Notes: generated by a model from the letters alone, not told the origin. A DNA stretch of 64,000 nucleotides from Anomaloglossus baeobatrachus (GCF_048569485.1 NC_134361.1:166015758-166079757); one strand, 5' to 3'; positions 10,342-22,546 are shown, numbered from the stretch's first letter. Translations and numbers: made by a program.

Positions 10342-10528
10342 ATCGCTTCTCGGCCTTTTGGCTAAGATCAAGTGTAGTATCTGTTCTTATCAGTTTAATA
10401 TCTGATACGTCCCCTATCTGGGGACCATATATTAAATGGATTTTTAGAACAGGGAGATGGAAAAAGAGCTTGCTCTGTCCACTCCACGCATTGACCTGGT
10501 ATTGCAGTACCTCCAGGAACGGTGCACC
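10342..10528 (+). ncRNA. RNU2: U2 snRNA, intact copy 4
   Basis: Uninterrupted U2, identical by eye to the copy at 717, with GTAGTA at 10374-10379 and a 3' box at 10542-10556. Confidence 0.96.
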
Positions 10529-11649
10529 CCTTCTTAACCCAGTTTCCAAAAGCAGAACTCGATTCACCTGATTCATATTAGCCCGATTAGCGAATTGAAA
10601 TGAATTTTTATCTAACACACTTTTTACTTGCTTTATTCATCCAAATAGCAAACTCATCACCACTCAACTTCACCAACTCTGCTATGTCCCGTGCAGTATC
10701 TTGTTGTCAGTCTAATCTAGATCATGTGTAATTGAATGGAATAGATCCCTTTTGGACAAAGTGGAGTCAGATGCTGCAGTGACCACAGGTGTGAGAGGAT
10801 CTACAATTGGCATCTGGTGTTATCTCTCTGCTTCCACTCCAAATAAAGTTACCTGTTGTTACCTGAACGTCAAATACTAAGAATGGGCGGCCTATGAAAG
10901 AATTAGTACTTTCATTAAGTATACTAAACCGGCTAATTGGGAATAGACAAACTGTAAAAAGCCCTCTGAGAAAGCCCCTCTCTAACCTTTGTTAGTAAGC
11001 TTTTCTGTAGCCTGCCTGTTGATGTATTTTCGGTTTGAACAGTGCACAACATGAAGAGACGGAACACTGGCGGCTTGTCACAATGCCCCCCGATGACATC
11101 ACAATAGCGCTGCTGCCTAGAAAACAAGCTGCGCAGAAGAAGTTGTTCTTTGGGTGGGAGGGTGGGCTAGTGGAAGGAGGGGGCAATCTCTTTTTTTCCC
11201 GGGTGGTAGGGGGATGACAGGAGAAGGGAAGCGGGTGGTGAGAAAGGTACAGAGGGCAGGGTTTGGGGGCTGGGAAGGAAAGGGAAAAGATTAGGGTTTG
11301 GGGATGATGAAAGGGCTTTCTACGGGTAAGGATGGCAAAGGGTGGCAGTGACGGAAAGTCAGGCAACCTGTCCTGTCCGTCTTTTTGTATCGTGAATTGG
11401 AAAGACTGCAAGGGGGAGGGGAGTTGCTTGCGCCCTAAAGGAGGAGTTATTCAGATTCATTGCAGTGGGCGGCGGCTGCAAAACGCACCATTCTTCTTGT
11501 TTTTGCTCTGCAAAGCAGCCTTTTCAAGGGTTGGCTTGGGTGACAAAATGTCTTGTGTAGGCGTGGGTTTGTCTCCCTCTCGCTCTCTCTCCCTAAGATG
11601 TGTCCGGCATAGGCCAGGGTGCCACTCGAGGCCCAAACCAATTCTGGTT

Positions 11650-12679
11650 ATCGCTTCTCGGCCTTTTGGCTAAGATCAAGTGTAGTATCATTCGAAAAGG
11701 TGGTTTAAGGCTCCGGCCACCTAAGTACAATGATGCAATGCACACTGGAAGGTTGCGCTTGTTAGTACTTTGGGAGGATAGTATATCCATCTAGAGGAAA
11801 CCATGGCCCTACCAGGATCGAGGCTATTAGACTGAGTAAGTGTGGGGGTTATGGTGCAATGTGCCCCAGGAATGGACACCCTGGAGGGAGTCTGAACTTG
11901 CTAGGTTGGGACCCTGGTAAGCCTCAGACTCTGTCGCACGCCGCGCCTTGCCTATTCATACTTTTTAAGCATATTGCCCTATCCCGGCCTTCTGGCTAAG
12001 AAGGGAAATTTTTATAATCCCGGTCGGAGGTCCGGTCAGCTTTGGGCTGAGAAACCAACACCCGGTTGGAGGTCCGGGTCAGCTTTGGCTGAGAAACCAA
12101 CACCCGGTTGGAGGTCCGGTTAGCCTTGGGCTGAGAAACCAACACCCGGTTGGAGGTCCGGTCAGCCTTGGGCTGAGAAACCAACACCCGGTTGGAGGTC
12201 CGGTCAGCCTTGGGCTGAGAAACCAACACCGGTTGACGGTCCGGGCAGTCTCGGCTGCGAAACCAACGACTAGTAGCTCCCTACTCCACTTGGGTAAGAT
12301 GCCTCGGTGGACGCTGGGAGCAACAACAAGGCTCAACCAGGCTTCGGCTTGGGGGAGCACCGAAGATCCCTGACCCTCGCTGTGGCCTTCTGGCTCGGAG
12401 GGACGGGGTTGATTTTTGGGGATCCTCTTCTCACGGAGGGGTCCACACGAATCCTAGCCTTTGCACTGTTTTTGGTGTGACTTCGGTCATGCATTTTTGC
12501 GGTGCTTTGGAAAGCTTCATTAAATCAAAATCTGTTCTTATCAGTTTAATATCTGATACGTCCCCTATCTGGGGACCATATATTAAATGGATTTTTAGAA
12601 CAGGGAGATGGAAAAAGAGCTTGCTCTGTCCACTCCACGCATTGACCTGGTATTGCAGTACCTCCAGGAACGGTGCACC
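11650..12679 (+). pseudogene. RNU2: U2 snRNA split by a type A insertion
   Basis: U2 nt 1-40 (11650-11689) precede the insertion, and U2 resumes at A38 (12530-12679). ATC is therefore present on both sides, either as a 3-bp duplication or as part of the element's 5' end. Confidence 0.92.
11690..12529 (+). mobile_element. Type A non-autonomous element, copy 3
   Basis: At 840 bp this is the longest copy, with six 42-bp hairpin units (about 12020-12265). It shares private changes with the copy at 15340 (for example ACCCTGGTAAGCCTCAGACT), so these two form a subfamily distinct from the copies at 3376, 6960 and 18717. The internal U2-head echo TATCCCGGCCTTCTGGCTAA is near 11980-12000. Confidence 0.85.
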
Positions 12680-13800
12680 CCTTCTTAACCCAGTTTCCAA
12701 AAGCAGAACTCGATTCACCTGATTCATATTAGCCCGATTAGCGAATTGAAATGAATTTTTATCTAACACACTTTTTACTTGCTTTATTCATCCAAATAGC
12801 AAACTCATCACCACTCAACTTCACCAACTCTGCTATGTCCCGTGCAGTATCTTGTTGTCAGTCTAATCTAGATCATGTGTAATTGAATGGAATAGATCCC
12901 TTTTGGACAAAGTGGAGTCAGATGCTGCAGTGACCACAGGTGTGAGAGGATCTACAATTGGCATCTGGTGTTATCTCTCTGCTTCCACTCCAAATAAAGT
13001 TACCTGTTGTTACCTGAACGTCAAATACTAAGAATGGGCGGCCTATGAAAGAATTAGTACTTTCATTAAGTATACTAAACCGGCTAATTGGGAATAGACA
13101 AACTGTAAAAAGCCCTCTGAGAAAGCCCCTCTCTAACCTTTGTTAGTAAGCTTTTCTGTAGCCTGCCTGTTGATGTATTTTCGGTTTGAACAGTGCACAA
13201 CATGAAGAGACGGAACACTGGCGGCTTGTCACAATGCCCCCCGATGACATCACAATAGCGCTGCTGCCTAGAAAACAAGCTGCGCAGAAGAAGTTGTTCT
13301 TTGGGTGGGAGGGTGGGCTAGTGGAAGGAGGGGGCAATCTCTTTTTTTCCCGGGTGGTAGGGGGATGACAGGAGAAGGGAAGCGGGTGGTGAGAAAGGTA
13401 CAGAGGGCAGGGTTTGGGGGCTGGGAAGGAAAGGGAAAAGATTAGGGTTTGGGGATGATGAAAGGGCTTTCTACGAGTAAGGATGGCAAAGGGTGGCAGT
13501 GACGGAAAGTCAGGCAACCTGTCCTGTCCGTCTTTTTGTATCGTGAATTGGAAAGACTGCAAGGGGGAGGGGAGTTGCTTGCGCCCTAAAGGAGGAGTTA
13601 TTCAGATTCATTGCAGTGGGCGGCGGCTGCAAAACGCACCATTCTTCTTGTTTTTGCTCTGCAAAGCAGCCTTTTCAAGGGTTGGCTTGGGTGACAAAAT
13701 GTCTTGTGTAGGCGTGGGTTTGTCTCCCTCTCGCTCTCTCTCCCTAAGATGTGTCCGGCATAGGCCAGGGTGCCACTCGAGGCCCAAACCAATTCTGGTT

Positions 13801-13997
13801 ATCGCTTCTCGGCCTTTTGGCTAAGATCAAGTGTAGTTTGGGAGGGTACTACCTTGGTTGGTGCTGAAAGGTGCCAGGGTATTGCACAACTGCTGACCTT
13901 GGGGGAGTGTGCATCGTAGGATGTCATAGCCCTCTTGTGACGGACAGTTACCTGGGCAACGAGAGGCGGTCACTTTATTATTTTCAAACTCATCCTT

Positions 13998-14036
<39 letters not shown>

Positions 14037-14181
14037 TTCTTATCAGTTTAATATCTGATACGTCCCCTATCTGGGGACCATATATTAAATGGATTTTTAG
14101 AACAGGGAGATGGAAAAAGAGCTTGCTCTGTCCACTCCACGCATTGACCTGGTATTGCAGTACCTCCAGGAACGGTGCACC
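13801..14181 (+). pseudogene. RNU2: U2 snRNA split by a type C insertion
   Basis: U2 nt 1-37 (13801-13837) and A38 onward (14032-14181) flank a poly(A) element. No target bases are duplicated or lost. Confidence 0.93.
13838..14031 (+). mobile_element. Type C poly(A) U2-specific element, copy 1
   Basis: This 194-bp non-coding element begins TTGGGAGGGTACTACC. It has the shared 5'-UTR motif GGGCAACGAGAGGCGGTCAC (13954-13973) and ends in an uninterrupted A run that joins U2 A38 (13999-14032, 34 A). The pure A run suggests a very recent insertion. The body aligns with type B and with the Keno 5' UTRs, so it looks like a LINE 5' UTR fused to a poly(A) tail. Confidence 0.85.
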
Positions 14182-15302
14182 CCTTCTTAACCCAGTTTCC
14201 AAAAGCAGAACTCGATTCACCTGATTCATATTAGCCCGATTAGCGAATTGAAATGAATTTTTATCTAACACACTTTTTACTTGCTTTATTCATCCAAATA
14301 GCAAACTCATCACCACTCAACTTCACCAACTCTGCTATGTCCCGTGCAGTATCTTGTTGTCAGTCTAATCTAGATCATGTGTAATTGAATGGAATAGATC
14401 CCTTTTGGACAAAGTGGAGTCAGATGCTGCAGTGACCACAGGTGTGAGAGGATCTACAATTGGCATCTGGTGTTATCTCTCTGCTTCCACTCCAAATAAA
14501 GTTACCTGTTGTTACCTGAACGTCAAATACTAAGAATGGGCGGCCTATGAAAGAATTAGTACTTTCATTAAGTATACTAAACCGGCTAATTGGGAATAGA
14601 CAAACTGTAAAAAGCCCTCTGAGAAAGCCCCTCTCTAACCTTTGTTAGTAAGCTTTTCTGTAGCCTGCCTGTTGATGTATTTTCGGTTTGAACAGTGCAC
14701 AACATGAAGAGACGGAACACTGGCGGCTTGTCACAATGCCCCCCGATGACATCACAATAGCGCTGCTGCCTAGAAAACAAGCTGCGCAGAAGAAGTTGTT
14801 CTTTGGGTGGGAGGGTGGGCTAGTGGAAGGAGGGGGCAATCTCTTTTTTTCCCGGGTGGTAGGGGGATGACAGGAGAAGGGAAGCGGGTGGTGAGAAAGG
14901 TACAGAGGGCAGGGTTTGGGGGCTGGGAAGGAAAGGGAAAAGATTAGGGTTTGGGGATGATGAAAGGGCTTTCTACGGGTAAGGATGGCAAAGGGTGGCA
15001 GTGACGGAAAGTCAGGCAACCTGTCCTGTCCGTCTTTTTGTATCGTGAATTGGAAAGACTGCAAGGGGGAGGGGAGTTGCTTGCGCCCTAAAGGAGGAGT
15101 TATTCAGATTCATTGCAGTGGGCGGCGGCTGCAAAACGCACCATTCTTCTTGTTTTTGCTCTGCAAAGCAGCCTTTTCAAGGGTTGGCTTGGGTGACAAA
15201 ATGTCTTGTGTAGGCGTGGGTTTGTCTCCCTCTCGCTCTCTCTCCCTAAGATGTGTCCGGCATAGGCCAGGGTGCCACTCGAGGCCCAAACCAATTCTGG
15301 TT

Positions 15303-16244
15303 ATCGCTTCTCGGCCTTTTGGCTAAGATCAAGTGTAGTATCGCTTCTCGGCCTTTTGGCTAAGATCAAGTGTAGTATCGTTCGAAAAGGTGGTTTAAGG
15401 CTCCGGCCACCTTAGTACAATGATGCAATGCACACTGGAAGGTTGCGCTTGTTAGTACTTTGGGAGGATAGTATATCCATCTAGAGGAAACCATAGCCCT
15501 ACCAGGATCGAGGCTATTAGACTGAGTAAGTGTGGGGGTTATGGTGCAATGTGCCCCAGGAATGGACACCCTGGAGGGAGTCTGAACTTGCTAGGTTGGG
15601 ACCCTGGTAAGCCTCAGACTCTGTCGCACGCCGCGCCTTGCCTATTCATACTTTCCAAGCATATTGCCCTATCCCGGCCTTCTGGCTAAGAAGGGAAATT
15701 TTTATAATCCCGGTCGGAGGTCCGGTCAGCTTTGGGCTGAGAAACCAACACCCGGTTGGAGGTCCGGTCAGCCTTGGGCTGAGAAACCAACACCGGTTGA
15801 CGGTCCGGGCAGTCTCGGCTGCGAAACCAACGACTAGTAGCTCCCTACTCCACTTGGGTAAGATGCGTCGGTGGACGCTGGGAGCAACAACAAGGCTCAA
15901 CCAGGCTTCGGCTTGGGGGAGCACCGAAGATCCCTGACCCTCGCTGTGGCCTTCTGGCTCGGAGGGACGGGGTTGATTTTTGGGGATCCTCTTCTCACGG
16001 AGGGGTCCACACGAATCCTAGCCTTTGCACTGTTTTTGGTGTGACTTCGGTCATGCATTTTTGCGGTGCTTTGGAAAGCTTCATTAAATCAAAAATCTGT
16101 TCTTATCAGTTTAATATCTGATACGTCCCCTATCTGGGGACCATATATTAAATGGATTTTTAGAACAGGGAGATGGAAAAAGAGCTTGCTCTGTCCACTC
16201 CACGCATTGACCTGGTATTGCAGTACCTCCAGGAACGGTGCACC
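15303..16244 (+). pseudogene. RNU2: U2 snRNA with duplicated 5' head, split by type A
   Basis: U2 nt 1-37 (15303-15339) are followed directly by a second perfect copy of U2 nt 1-37 (15340-15376), then ATC and a type A body. U2 resumes at A38 (16095-16244). The second head appears to have arrived with the element, meaning the integrated RNA began at the U2 transcription start. Confidence 0.93.
15340..16094 (+). mobile_element. Type A element copy 4 carrying a U2 5' head
   Basis: The 755-bp insertion consists of U2 nt 1-37 (15340-15376) and then the type A body from about 15380 (GTTCGAAAAGGTGG). It has only three 42-bp hairpin units (about 15710-15830) and otherwise follows the subfamily at 11690. 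It directly documents a chimeric U2-element transcript used as integration template. Confidence 0.88.
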
Positions 16245-17365
16245 CCTTCTTAACCCAGTTTCCAAAAGCAGAACTCGATTCACCTGATTCATATTAGCCC
16301 GATTAGCGAATTGAAATGAATTTTTATCTAACACACTTTTTACTTGCTTTATTCATCCAAATAGCAAACTCATCACCACTCAACTTCACCAACTCTGCTA
16401 TGTCCCGTGCAGTATCTTGTTGTCAGTCTAATCTAGATCATGTGTAATTGAATGGAATAGATCCCTTTTGGACAAAGTGGAGTCAGATGCTGCAGTGACC
16501 ACAGGTGTGAGAGGATCTACAATTGGCATCTGGTGTTATCTCTCTGCTTCCACTCCAAATAAAGTTACCTGTTGTTACCTGAACGTCAAATACTAAGAAT
16601 GGGCGGCCTATGAAAGAATTAGTACTTTCATTAAGTATACTAAACCGGCTAATTGGGAATAGACAAACTGTAAAAAGCCCTCTGAGAAAGCCCCTCTCTA
16701 ACCTTTGTTAGTAAGCTTTTCTGTAGCCTGCCTGTTGATGTATTTTCGGTTTGAACAGTGCACAACATGAAGAGACGGAACACTGGCGGCTTGTCACAAT
16801 GCCCCCCGATGACATCACAATAGCGCTGCTGCCTAGAAAACAAGCTGCGCAGAAGAAGTTGTTCTTTGGGTGGGAGGGTGGGCTAGTGGAAGGAGGGGGC
16901 AATCTCTTTTTTTCCCGGGTGGTAGGGGGATGACAGGAGAAGGGAAGCGGGTGGTGAGAAAGGTACAGAGGGCAGGGTTTGGGGGCTGGGAAGGAAAGGG
17001 AAAAGATTAGGGTTTGGGGATGATGAAAGGGCTTTCTACGGGTAAGGATGGCAAAGGGTGGCAGTGACGGAAAGTCAGGCAACCTGTCCTGTCCGTCTTT
17101 TTGTATCGTGAATTGGAAAGACTGCAAGGGGGAGGGGAGTTGCTTGCGCCCTAAAGGAGGAGTTATTCAGATTCATTGCAGTGGGCGGCGGCTGCAAAAC
17201 GCACCATTCTTCTTGTTTTTGCTCTGCAAAGCAGCCTTTTCAAGGGTTGGCTTGGGTGACAAAATGTCTTGTGTAGGCGTGGGTTTGTCTCCCTCTCGCT
17301 CTCTCTCCCTAAGATGTGTCCGGCATAGGCCAGGGTGCCACTCGAGGCCCAAACCAATTCTGGTT

Positions 17366-17552
17366 ATCGCTTCTCGGCCTTTTGGCTAAGATCAAGTGTA
17401 GTATCTGTTCTTATCAGTTTAATATCTGATACGTCCCCTATCTGGGGACCATATATTAAATGGATTTTTAGAACAGGGAGATGGAAAAAGAGCTTGCTCT
17501 GTCCACTCCACGCATTGACCTGGTATTGCAGTACCTCCAGGAACGGTGCACC
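17366..17552 (+). ncRNA. RNU2: U2 snRNA, intact copy 5
   Basis: Uninterrupted U2 between two type A-invaded units, with GTAGTA at 17398-17403 and a 3' box at 17566-17580. Confidence 0.96.
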
Positions 17553-18673
17553 CCTTCTTAACCCAGTTTCCAAAAGCAGAACTCGATTCACCTGATTCAT
17601 ATTAGCCCGATTAGCGAATTGAAATGAATTTTTATCTAACACACTTTTTACTTGCTTTATTCATCCAAATAGCAAACTCATCACCACTCAACTTCACCAA
17701 CTCTGCTATGTCCCGTGCAGTATCTTGTTGTCAGTCTAATCTAGATCATGTGTAATTGAATGGAATAGATCCCTTTTGGACAAAGTGGAGTCAGATGCTG
17801 CAGTGACCACAGGTGTGAGAGGATCTACAATTGGCATCTGGTGTTATCTCTCTGCTTCCACTCCAAATAAAGTTACCTGTTGTTACCTGAACGTCAAATA
17901 CTAAGAATGGGCGGCCTATGAAAGAATTAGTACTTTCATTAAGTATACTAAACCGGCTAATTGGGAATAGACAAACTGTAAAAAGCCCTCTGAGAAAGCC
18001 CCTCTCTAACCTTTGTTAGTAAGCTTTTCTGTAGCCTGCCTGTTGATGTATTTTCGGTTTGAACAGTGCACAACATGAAGAGACGGAACACTGGCGGCTT
18101 GTCACAATGCCCCCCGATGACATCACAATAGCGCTGCTGCCTAGAAAACAAGCTGCGCAGAAGAAGTTGTTCTTTGGGTGGGAGGGTGGGCTAGTGGAAG
18201 GAGGGGGCAATCTCTTTTTTTCCCGGGTGGTAGGGGGATGACAGGAGAAGGGAAGCGGGTGGTGAGAAAGGTACAGAGGGCAGGGTTTGGGGGCTGGGAA
18301 GGAAAGGGAAAAGATTAGGGTTTGGGGATGATGAAAGGGCTTTCTACGGGTAAGGATGGCAAAGGGTGGCAGTGACGGAAAGTCAGGCAACCTGTCCTGT
18401 CCGTCTTTTTGTATCGTGAATTGGAAAGACTGCAAGGGGGAGGGGAGTTGCTTGCGCCCTAAAGGAGGAGTTATTCAGATTCATTGCAGTGGGCGGCGGC
18501 TGCAAAACGCACCATTCTTCTTGTTTTTGCTCTGCAAAGCAGCCTTTTCAAGGGTTGGCTTGGGTGACAAAATGTCTTGTGTAGGCGTGGGTTTGTCTCC
18601 CTCTCGCTCTCTCTCCCTAAGATGTGTCCGGCATAGGCCAGGGTGCCACTCGAGGCCCAAACCAATTCTGGTT

Positions 18674-19677
18674 ATCGCTTCTCGGCCTTTTGGCTAAGAT
18701 CAAGTGTAGTATCTGTGAGGCTCGGCAGATGCAATGCACACTGGAAGGTTGCGCTTGCTAGTACTCTTGATGTATAGTATATTCATCTAGAGGAAAACAT
18801 GGCCCTACCAGGATCGAGGCTATTAGACTGAGTAAGTGTGGGGGCTATGGTGCAATGTGCCCCAGGATTGACGACCCTGGAGTGAGTCTGAGCTTGCTGG
18901 CTTGGGACCCCGGCGAGCCTTGGGCTCTGTAGCACACCGTACCTTGCCCTTTCATACTTTCTGAGCATATTGCTCTATCCCGGCCTTCTGGCTAGGAAGG
19001 GAAATTTTTATAATCATGGTCGGAGGTCCGTTCAGCTTTGGGCTGAGAAACCAACACCCGGTTGGAGGTCCGGGTCAGCTTCGTCTGAGAAACCAACACC
19101 CGGTTGGAGGTCTGGGTCAGCTTCGGCTGAGAAACCAACACCCGGTTGGAGGTCCGGGTCAGCTTCGGCTGAGAAACCAACACCCGGTTGGAGGTCCGGT
19201 TAGCCTTGGGCTGAGAAACCAACACCGGTTGACGGTCCGGGCAGTTTCGGCTGCGAAACCAACAACTAGTAGCTCTCTACTCCACTTGGGTAAGATGCCT
19301 GGGTGGACGCTGGGAGCAACGACAAGGCTCAACCAGGCTTCGGCTTGGGGGAGCACCGAAGATCCCTGACCCTTGCTGTGGCCTTCTGGCTCGGAGGGAC
19401 GGGGTTGATTTTTGGGGACCCTCTCCTCACGGAGGGGTCCACACGAATCCTAGCCTTTGCACTGTTTTTGGTGTGACTTCGGTCATGCATTTTTTGCGGT
19501 GCTTTGGAAAGCTTCATTAAATCAAAAATCTGTTCTTATCAGTTTAATATCTGATACGTCCCCTATCTGGGGACCATATATTAAATGGATTTTTAGAACA
19601 GGGAGATGGAAAAAGAGCTTGCTCTGTCCACTCCACGCATTGACCTGGTATTGCAGTACCTCCAGGAACGGTGCACC
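18674..19677 (+). pseudogene. RNU2: U2 snRNA split by a type A insertion
   Basis: U2 nt 1-43 (18674-18716) precede the insertion, and U2 resumes at A38 (19528-19677). The 6-bp duplication ATCTGT and both junctions equal those of the locus at 3333. Confidence 0.93.
18717..19527 (+). mobile_element. Type A non-autonomous element, copy 5
   Basis: This 811-bp element is nearly identical to the copy at 3376, including its unusual 5' end, but has six 42-bp units (about 19018-19263) instead of five. The shared junctions suggest the two loci derive from one insertion spread by unequal exchange or conversion, with the minisatellite changing length afterwards. Confidence 0.86.
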
Positions 19678-21046
19678 CCTTCTTAACCCAGTTTCCAAAA
19701 GCAGAACTCGATTCACCTGATTCATATTAGCCCGATTAGCGAATTGAAATGAATTTTTATCTAACACACTTTTTACTTGCTTTATTCATCCAAATAGCAA
19801 ACTCATCACCACTCAACTTCACCAACTCTGCTATGTCCCGTGCAGTATCTTGTTGTCAGTCTAATCTAGATCATGTGTAATTGAATGGAATAGATCCCTT
19901 TTGGACAAAGTGGAGTCAGATGCTGCAGTGACCACAGGTGTGAGAGGATCTACAATTGGCATCTGGTGTTATCTCTCTGCTTCCACTCCAAATAAAGTTA
20001 CCTGTTGTTACCTGAACGTCAAATACTAAGAATGGGCGGCCTATGAAAGAATTAGTACTTTCATTAAGTATACTAAACCGGCTAATTGGGAATAGACAAA
20101 CTGTAAAAAGCCCTCTGAGAAAGCCCCTCTCTAACCTTTGTTAGTAAGCTTTTCTGTAGCCTGCCTGTTGATGTATTTTCGGTTTGAACAGTGCACAACA
20201 TGAAGAGACGGAACACTGGCGGCTTGTCACAATGCCCCCCGATGACATCACAATAGCGCTGCTGCCTAGAAAACAAGCTGCGCAGAAGAAGTTGTTCTTT
20301 GGGTGGGAGGGTGGGCTAGTGGAAGGAGGGGGCAATCTCTTTTTTTCCCGGGTGGTAGGGGGATGACAGGAGAAGGGAAGCGGGTGGTGAGAAAGGTACA
20401 GAGGGCAGGGTTTGGGGGCTGGGAAGGAAAGGGAAAAGATTAGGGTTTGGGGATGATGAAAGGGCTTTCTACGGGTAAGGATGGCAAAGGGTGGCAGTGA
20501 CGGAAAGTCAGGCAACCTGTCCTGTCCGTCTTTTTGTATCGTGAATTGGAAAGACTGCAAGGGGGAGGGGAGTTGCTTGCGCCCTAAAGGAGGAGTTATT
20601 CAGATTCATTGCAGTGGGCGGCGGCTGCAAAACGCACCATTCTTCTTGTTTTTGCTCTGCAAAGCAGCCTTTTCAAGGGTTGGCTTGGGTGACAAAATGT
20701 CTTGTGTAGGCGTGGGTTTGTCTCCCTCTCGCTCTCTCTCCCTAAGATGTGTCCGGCATAGGCCAGGGTGCCACTCGAGGCCCAAACCAATTCTGGTTAT
20801 CGCTTCTCGGCCTTTTGGCTGAGATCAGGTGCAGAGCTTCACGGTTTTGTGCTTGGTTTTGGCTGGAAGGTGCTCGAGGTACCCGGCTCCTTGGCCTGGG
20901 GGGATCGTCTCACCTCACGGTGGGACTTCACCCCCCTGCTGCTATTAGGGAGCCGGATTAGTCCTCGGGCAACGAGCGGTGATCCCCCGGCGAAAGGCCG
21001 AGCCCGTGAGAAACGGTAGGCTTTTTGTCAAGTTATTGCTGGTACA

Positions 21047-22546
21047 ATGCCGTGCATTCAGCAATTTACTTCTGGCTCCGGCCAGCTTCAAAACTCGGTG
21101 AAAATCGAGGTTCCGAAAGACCACTTTGGTTGTGGAAATGGAGAGGCGTTCTACAACCGTCTGTTGCGAGACCTCTTGGGCGTAAGGAAAGAGGATGTGT
21201 ACTGTCTGCAGGAGAGGGGGCAGTGCACGTACATCCTGACGTTGAGGACCAAGACTGCCTGTAGCACTTTCCAAGGGCGAGTGAAGGGTGCGATCCATGA
21301 CCAGCTATTGGAGGGGGTGGTTTTCACTTACCTGTATAGTGAAGGCGAGACCCCTGTGGTGGTGTACATGTACAACCCGTATGTCAGTGAGCACGACATT
21401 GAGTTGTACCTTAGGCGTTTCTGCACCTCTGTTCGCTTTGTGGGGAATGTGCACACCATTAACGAGATTTGGAATGGCAAACGCCGGTTTTTGGTGCGAT
21501 TTAACCCGGACCCAGAGAGTTCAGAGGGCCATGTACACCCCCCCTCCACGGTAGTGCTGGGAAAAAACATTGGATACCTATTCTACAATGGGCAACCTCG
21601 CAGATGTCGGAAGTGTGGCGGTCTTGGTCACTTGCAGCATGAGTGCAAGAACGAAAAAGTTAGTGAGTGCCATAACTGTGGTCAATGGGGTCATACCTCT
21701 AAAGATTGCACAAGTGATAAGATCTGCAGCGGATGCGGTCTGTGTACCCATCTATTTAACAGCTGTCCGTTACGGCCTAGGCGGTCCGGGGGTCCCCAGA
21801 CACCTGCGGCAAGTTCCGCAGGAGTGCCTTCCCATGCGGGTATGGCCAAGACGGGGTCCCTAGTCGCCAGCTTTGCAGATGTGCTTATTGGACGAAGGAG
21901 ACCCGACCCGGTTGTGGTAAGCGCTACTGACTCAGCTCCCCCCTGTAATGCTGAGTCATCACCCACTCCTGCAGGTTGCCAGGTTACACCTGGCGGGGAG
22001 TTGGGATCCCCCCGGAGCGGTTCTGGGGGAAGGCCGAGTCAGCCAGGCTGCTCGGTAGTTCCTGAATCCACGATGGAGGCCCAGTCCGGGACCGTGTCGG
22101 AGAGGGATGACAGCGTTCTTGCAGACCAACCAGGTGTCCAGACGGATGTCCCCCCTGATGACCACTCTGTTGACCACCATGAGGACAAGCCAGATGCTCT
22201 CTGTGATGTTATCCAAGACGTCCAGCCAGATGTCCACCCTGATGTGCAGGGACCACCTCCGGATGACCAGGACACTTTGGACATAGTACCCCTTGGGCAG
22301 GGGGACCAGATGGACCTGAGCACCTGCGCAAAAAGAGGCCGAAATGAGAGGGACCAGGAAATGAAAAAGAGGCGGATGGGTCCTCATGTGTCCATTCCAG
22401 CCAACAGCCCGATAGGGTCAAATGTGGACCCAGAATGTGTGGACTCTGACTCCGATGATACCGGTAGTATGAACACTGTTCCATCTATATTTGATTGTTC
22501 CCATCTCTCGGACTCTGAAAGTTCTGGTCTTAACATAAACATTTAA
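21047..22546 (+). CDS. Keno-like element 1 ORF1 (CCHC RNA-binding protein)
   Basis: The 499-residue ORF1 protein of a Tx1-clade LINE is expected to bind element RNA and form the RNP. The N-terminal 175 residues resemble the same part of the two other ORF1s here: a VxCLQE block, then VVVYMYNPY, then VRFNPDPE..HPPSTV. Three zinc knuckles follow at about residues 186-245 (CRKCGGLGHLQHEC, CHNCGQWGHTSKDC and a variant CSGC...H...C). The C-terminal part is low-complexity and acidic with repeated DVxPD/PDV words (about 365-420), then a basic stretch (KKRR) and an acidic tail. The start ATG at 21047 is the first good one after the UTR. The stop codon overlaps the ORF2 start by one base (TAATG at 22544-22548). 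Confidence 0.9.
   Translation: MPCIQQFTSGSGQLQNSVKIEVPKDHFGCGNGEAFYNRLLRDLLGVRKEDVYCLQERGQCTYILTLRTKTACSTFQGRVKGAIHDQLLEGVVFTYLYSEGETPVVVYMYNPYVSEHDIELYLRRFCTSVRFVGNVHTINEIWNGKRRFLVRFNPDPESSEGHVHPPSTVVLGKNIGYLFYNGQPRRCRKCGGLGHLQHECKNEKVSECHNCGQWGHTSKDCTSDKICSGCGLCTHLFNSCPLRPRRSGGPQTPAASSAGVPSHAGMAKTGSLVASFADVLIGRRRPDPVVVSATDSAPPCNAESSPTPAGCQVTPGGELGSPRSGSGGRPSQPGCSVVPESTMEAQSGTVSERDDSVLADQPGVQTDVPPDDHSVDHHEDKPDALCDVIQDVQPDVHPDVQGPPPDDQDTLDIVPLGQGDQMDLSTCAKRGRNERDQEMKKRRMGPHVSIPANSPIGSNVDPECVDSDSDDTGSMNTVPSIFDCSHLSDSESSGLNINI

Noticed and set aside
13999-14032. Poly(A) runs as evidence of processed host pseudogenes
   Set aside because: The bodies match each other and the LINE 5' UTRs, and all sit at the same U2 base, so they are target-specific elements.
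15303-15376. Doubled U2 head as an ordinary target-site duplication
   Set aside because: All other insertions here have duplications of 0-6 bp, and the 37 bp begin exactly at the U2 transcription start. A transcript-borne head fits better, although a large duplication is not excluded.
3677-19263. CRISPR-like repeat arrays
   Set aside because: Units are contiguous 42-bp repeats without unique spacers, in a vertebrate genome. They are minisatellites inside retroelements.
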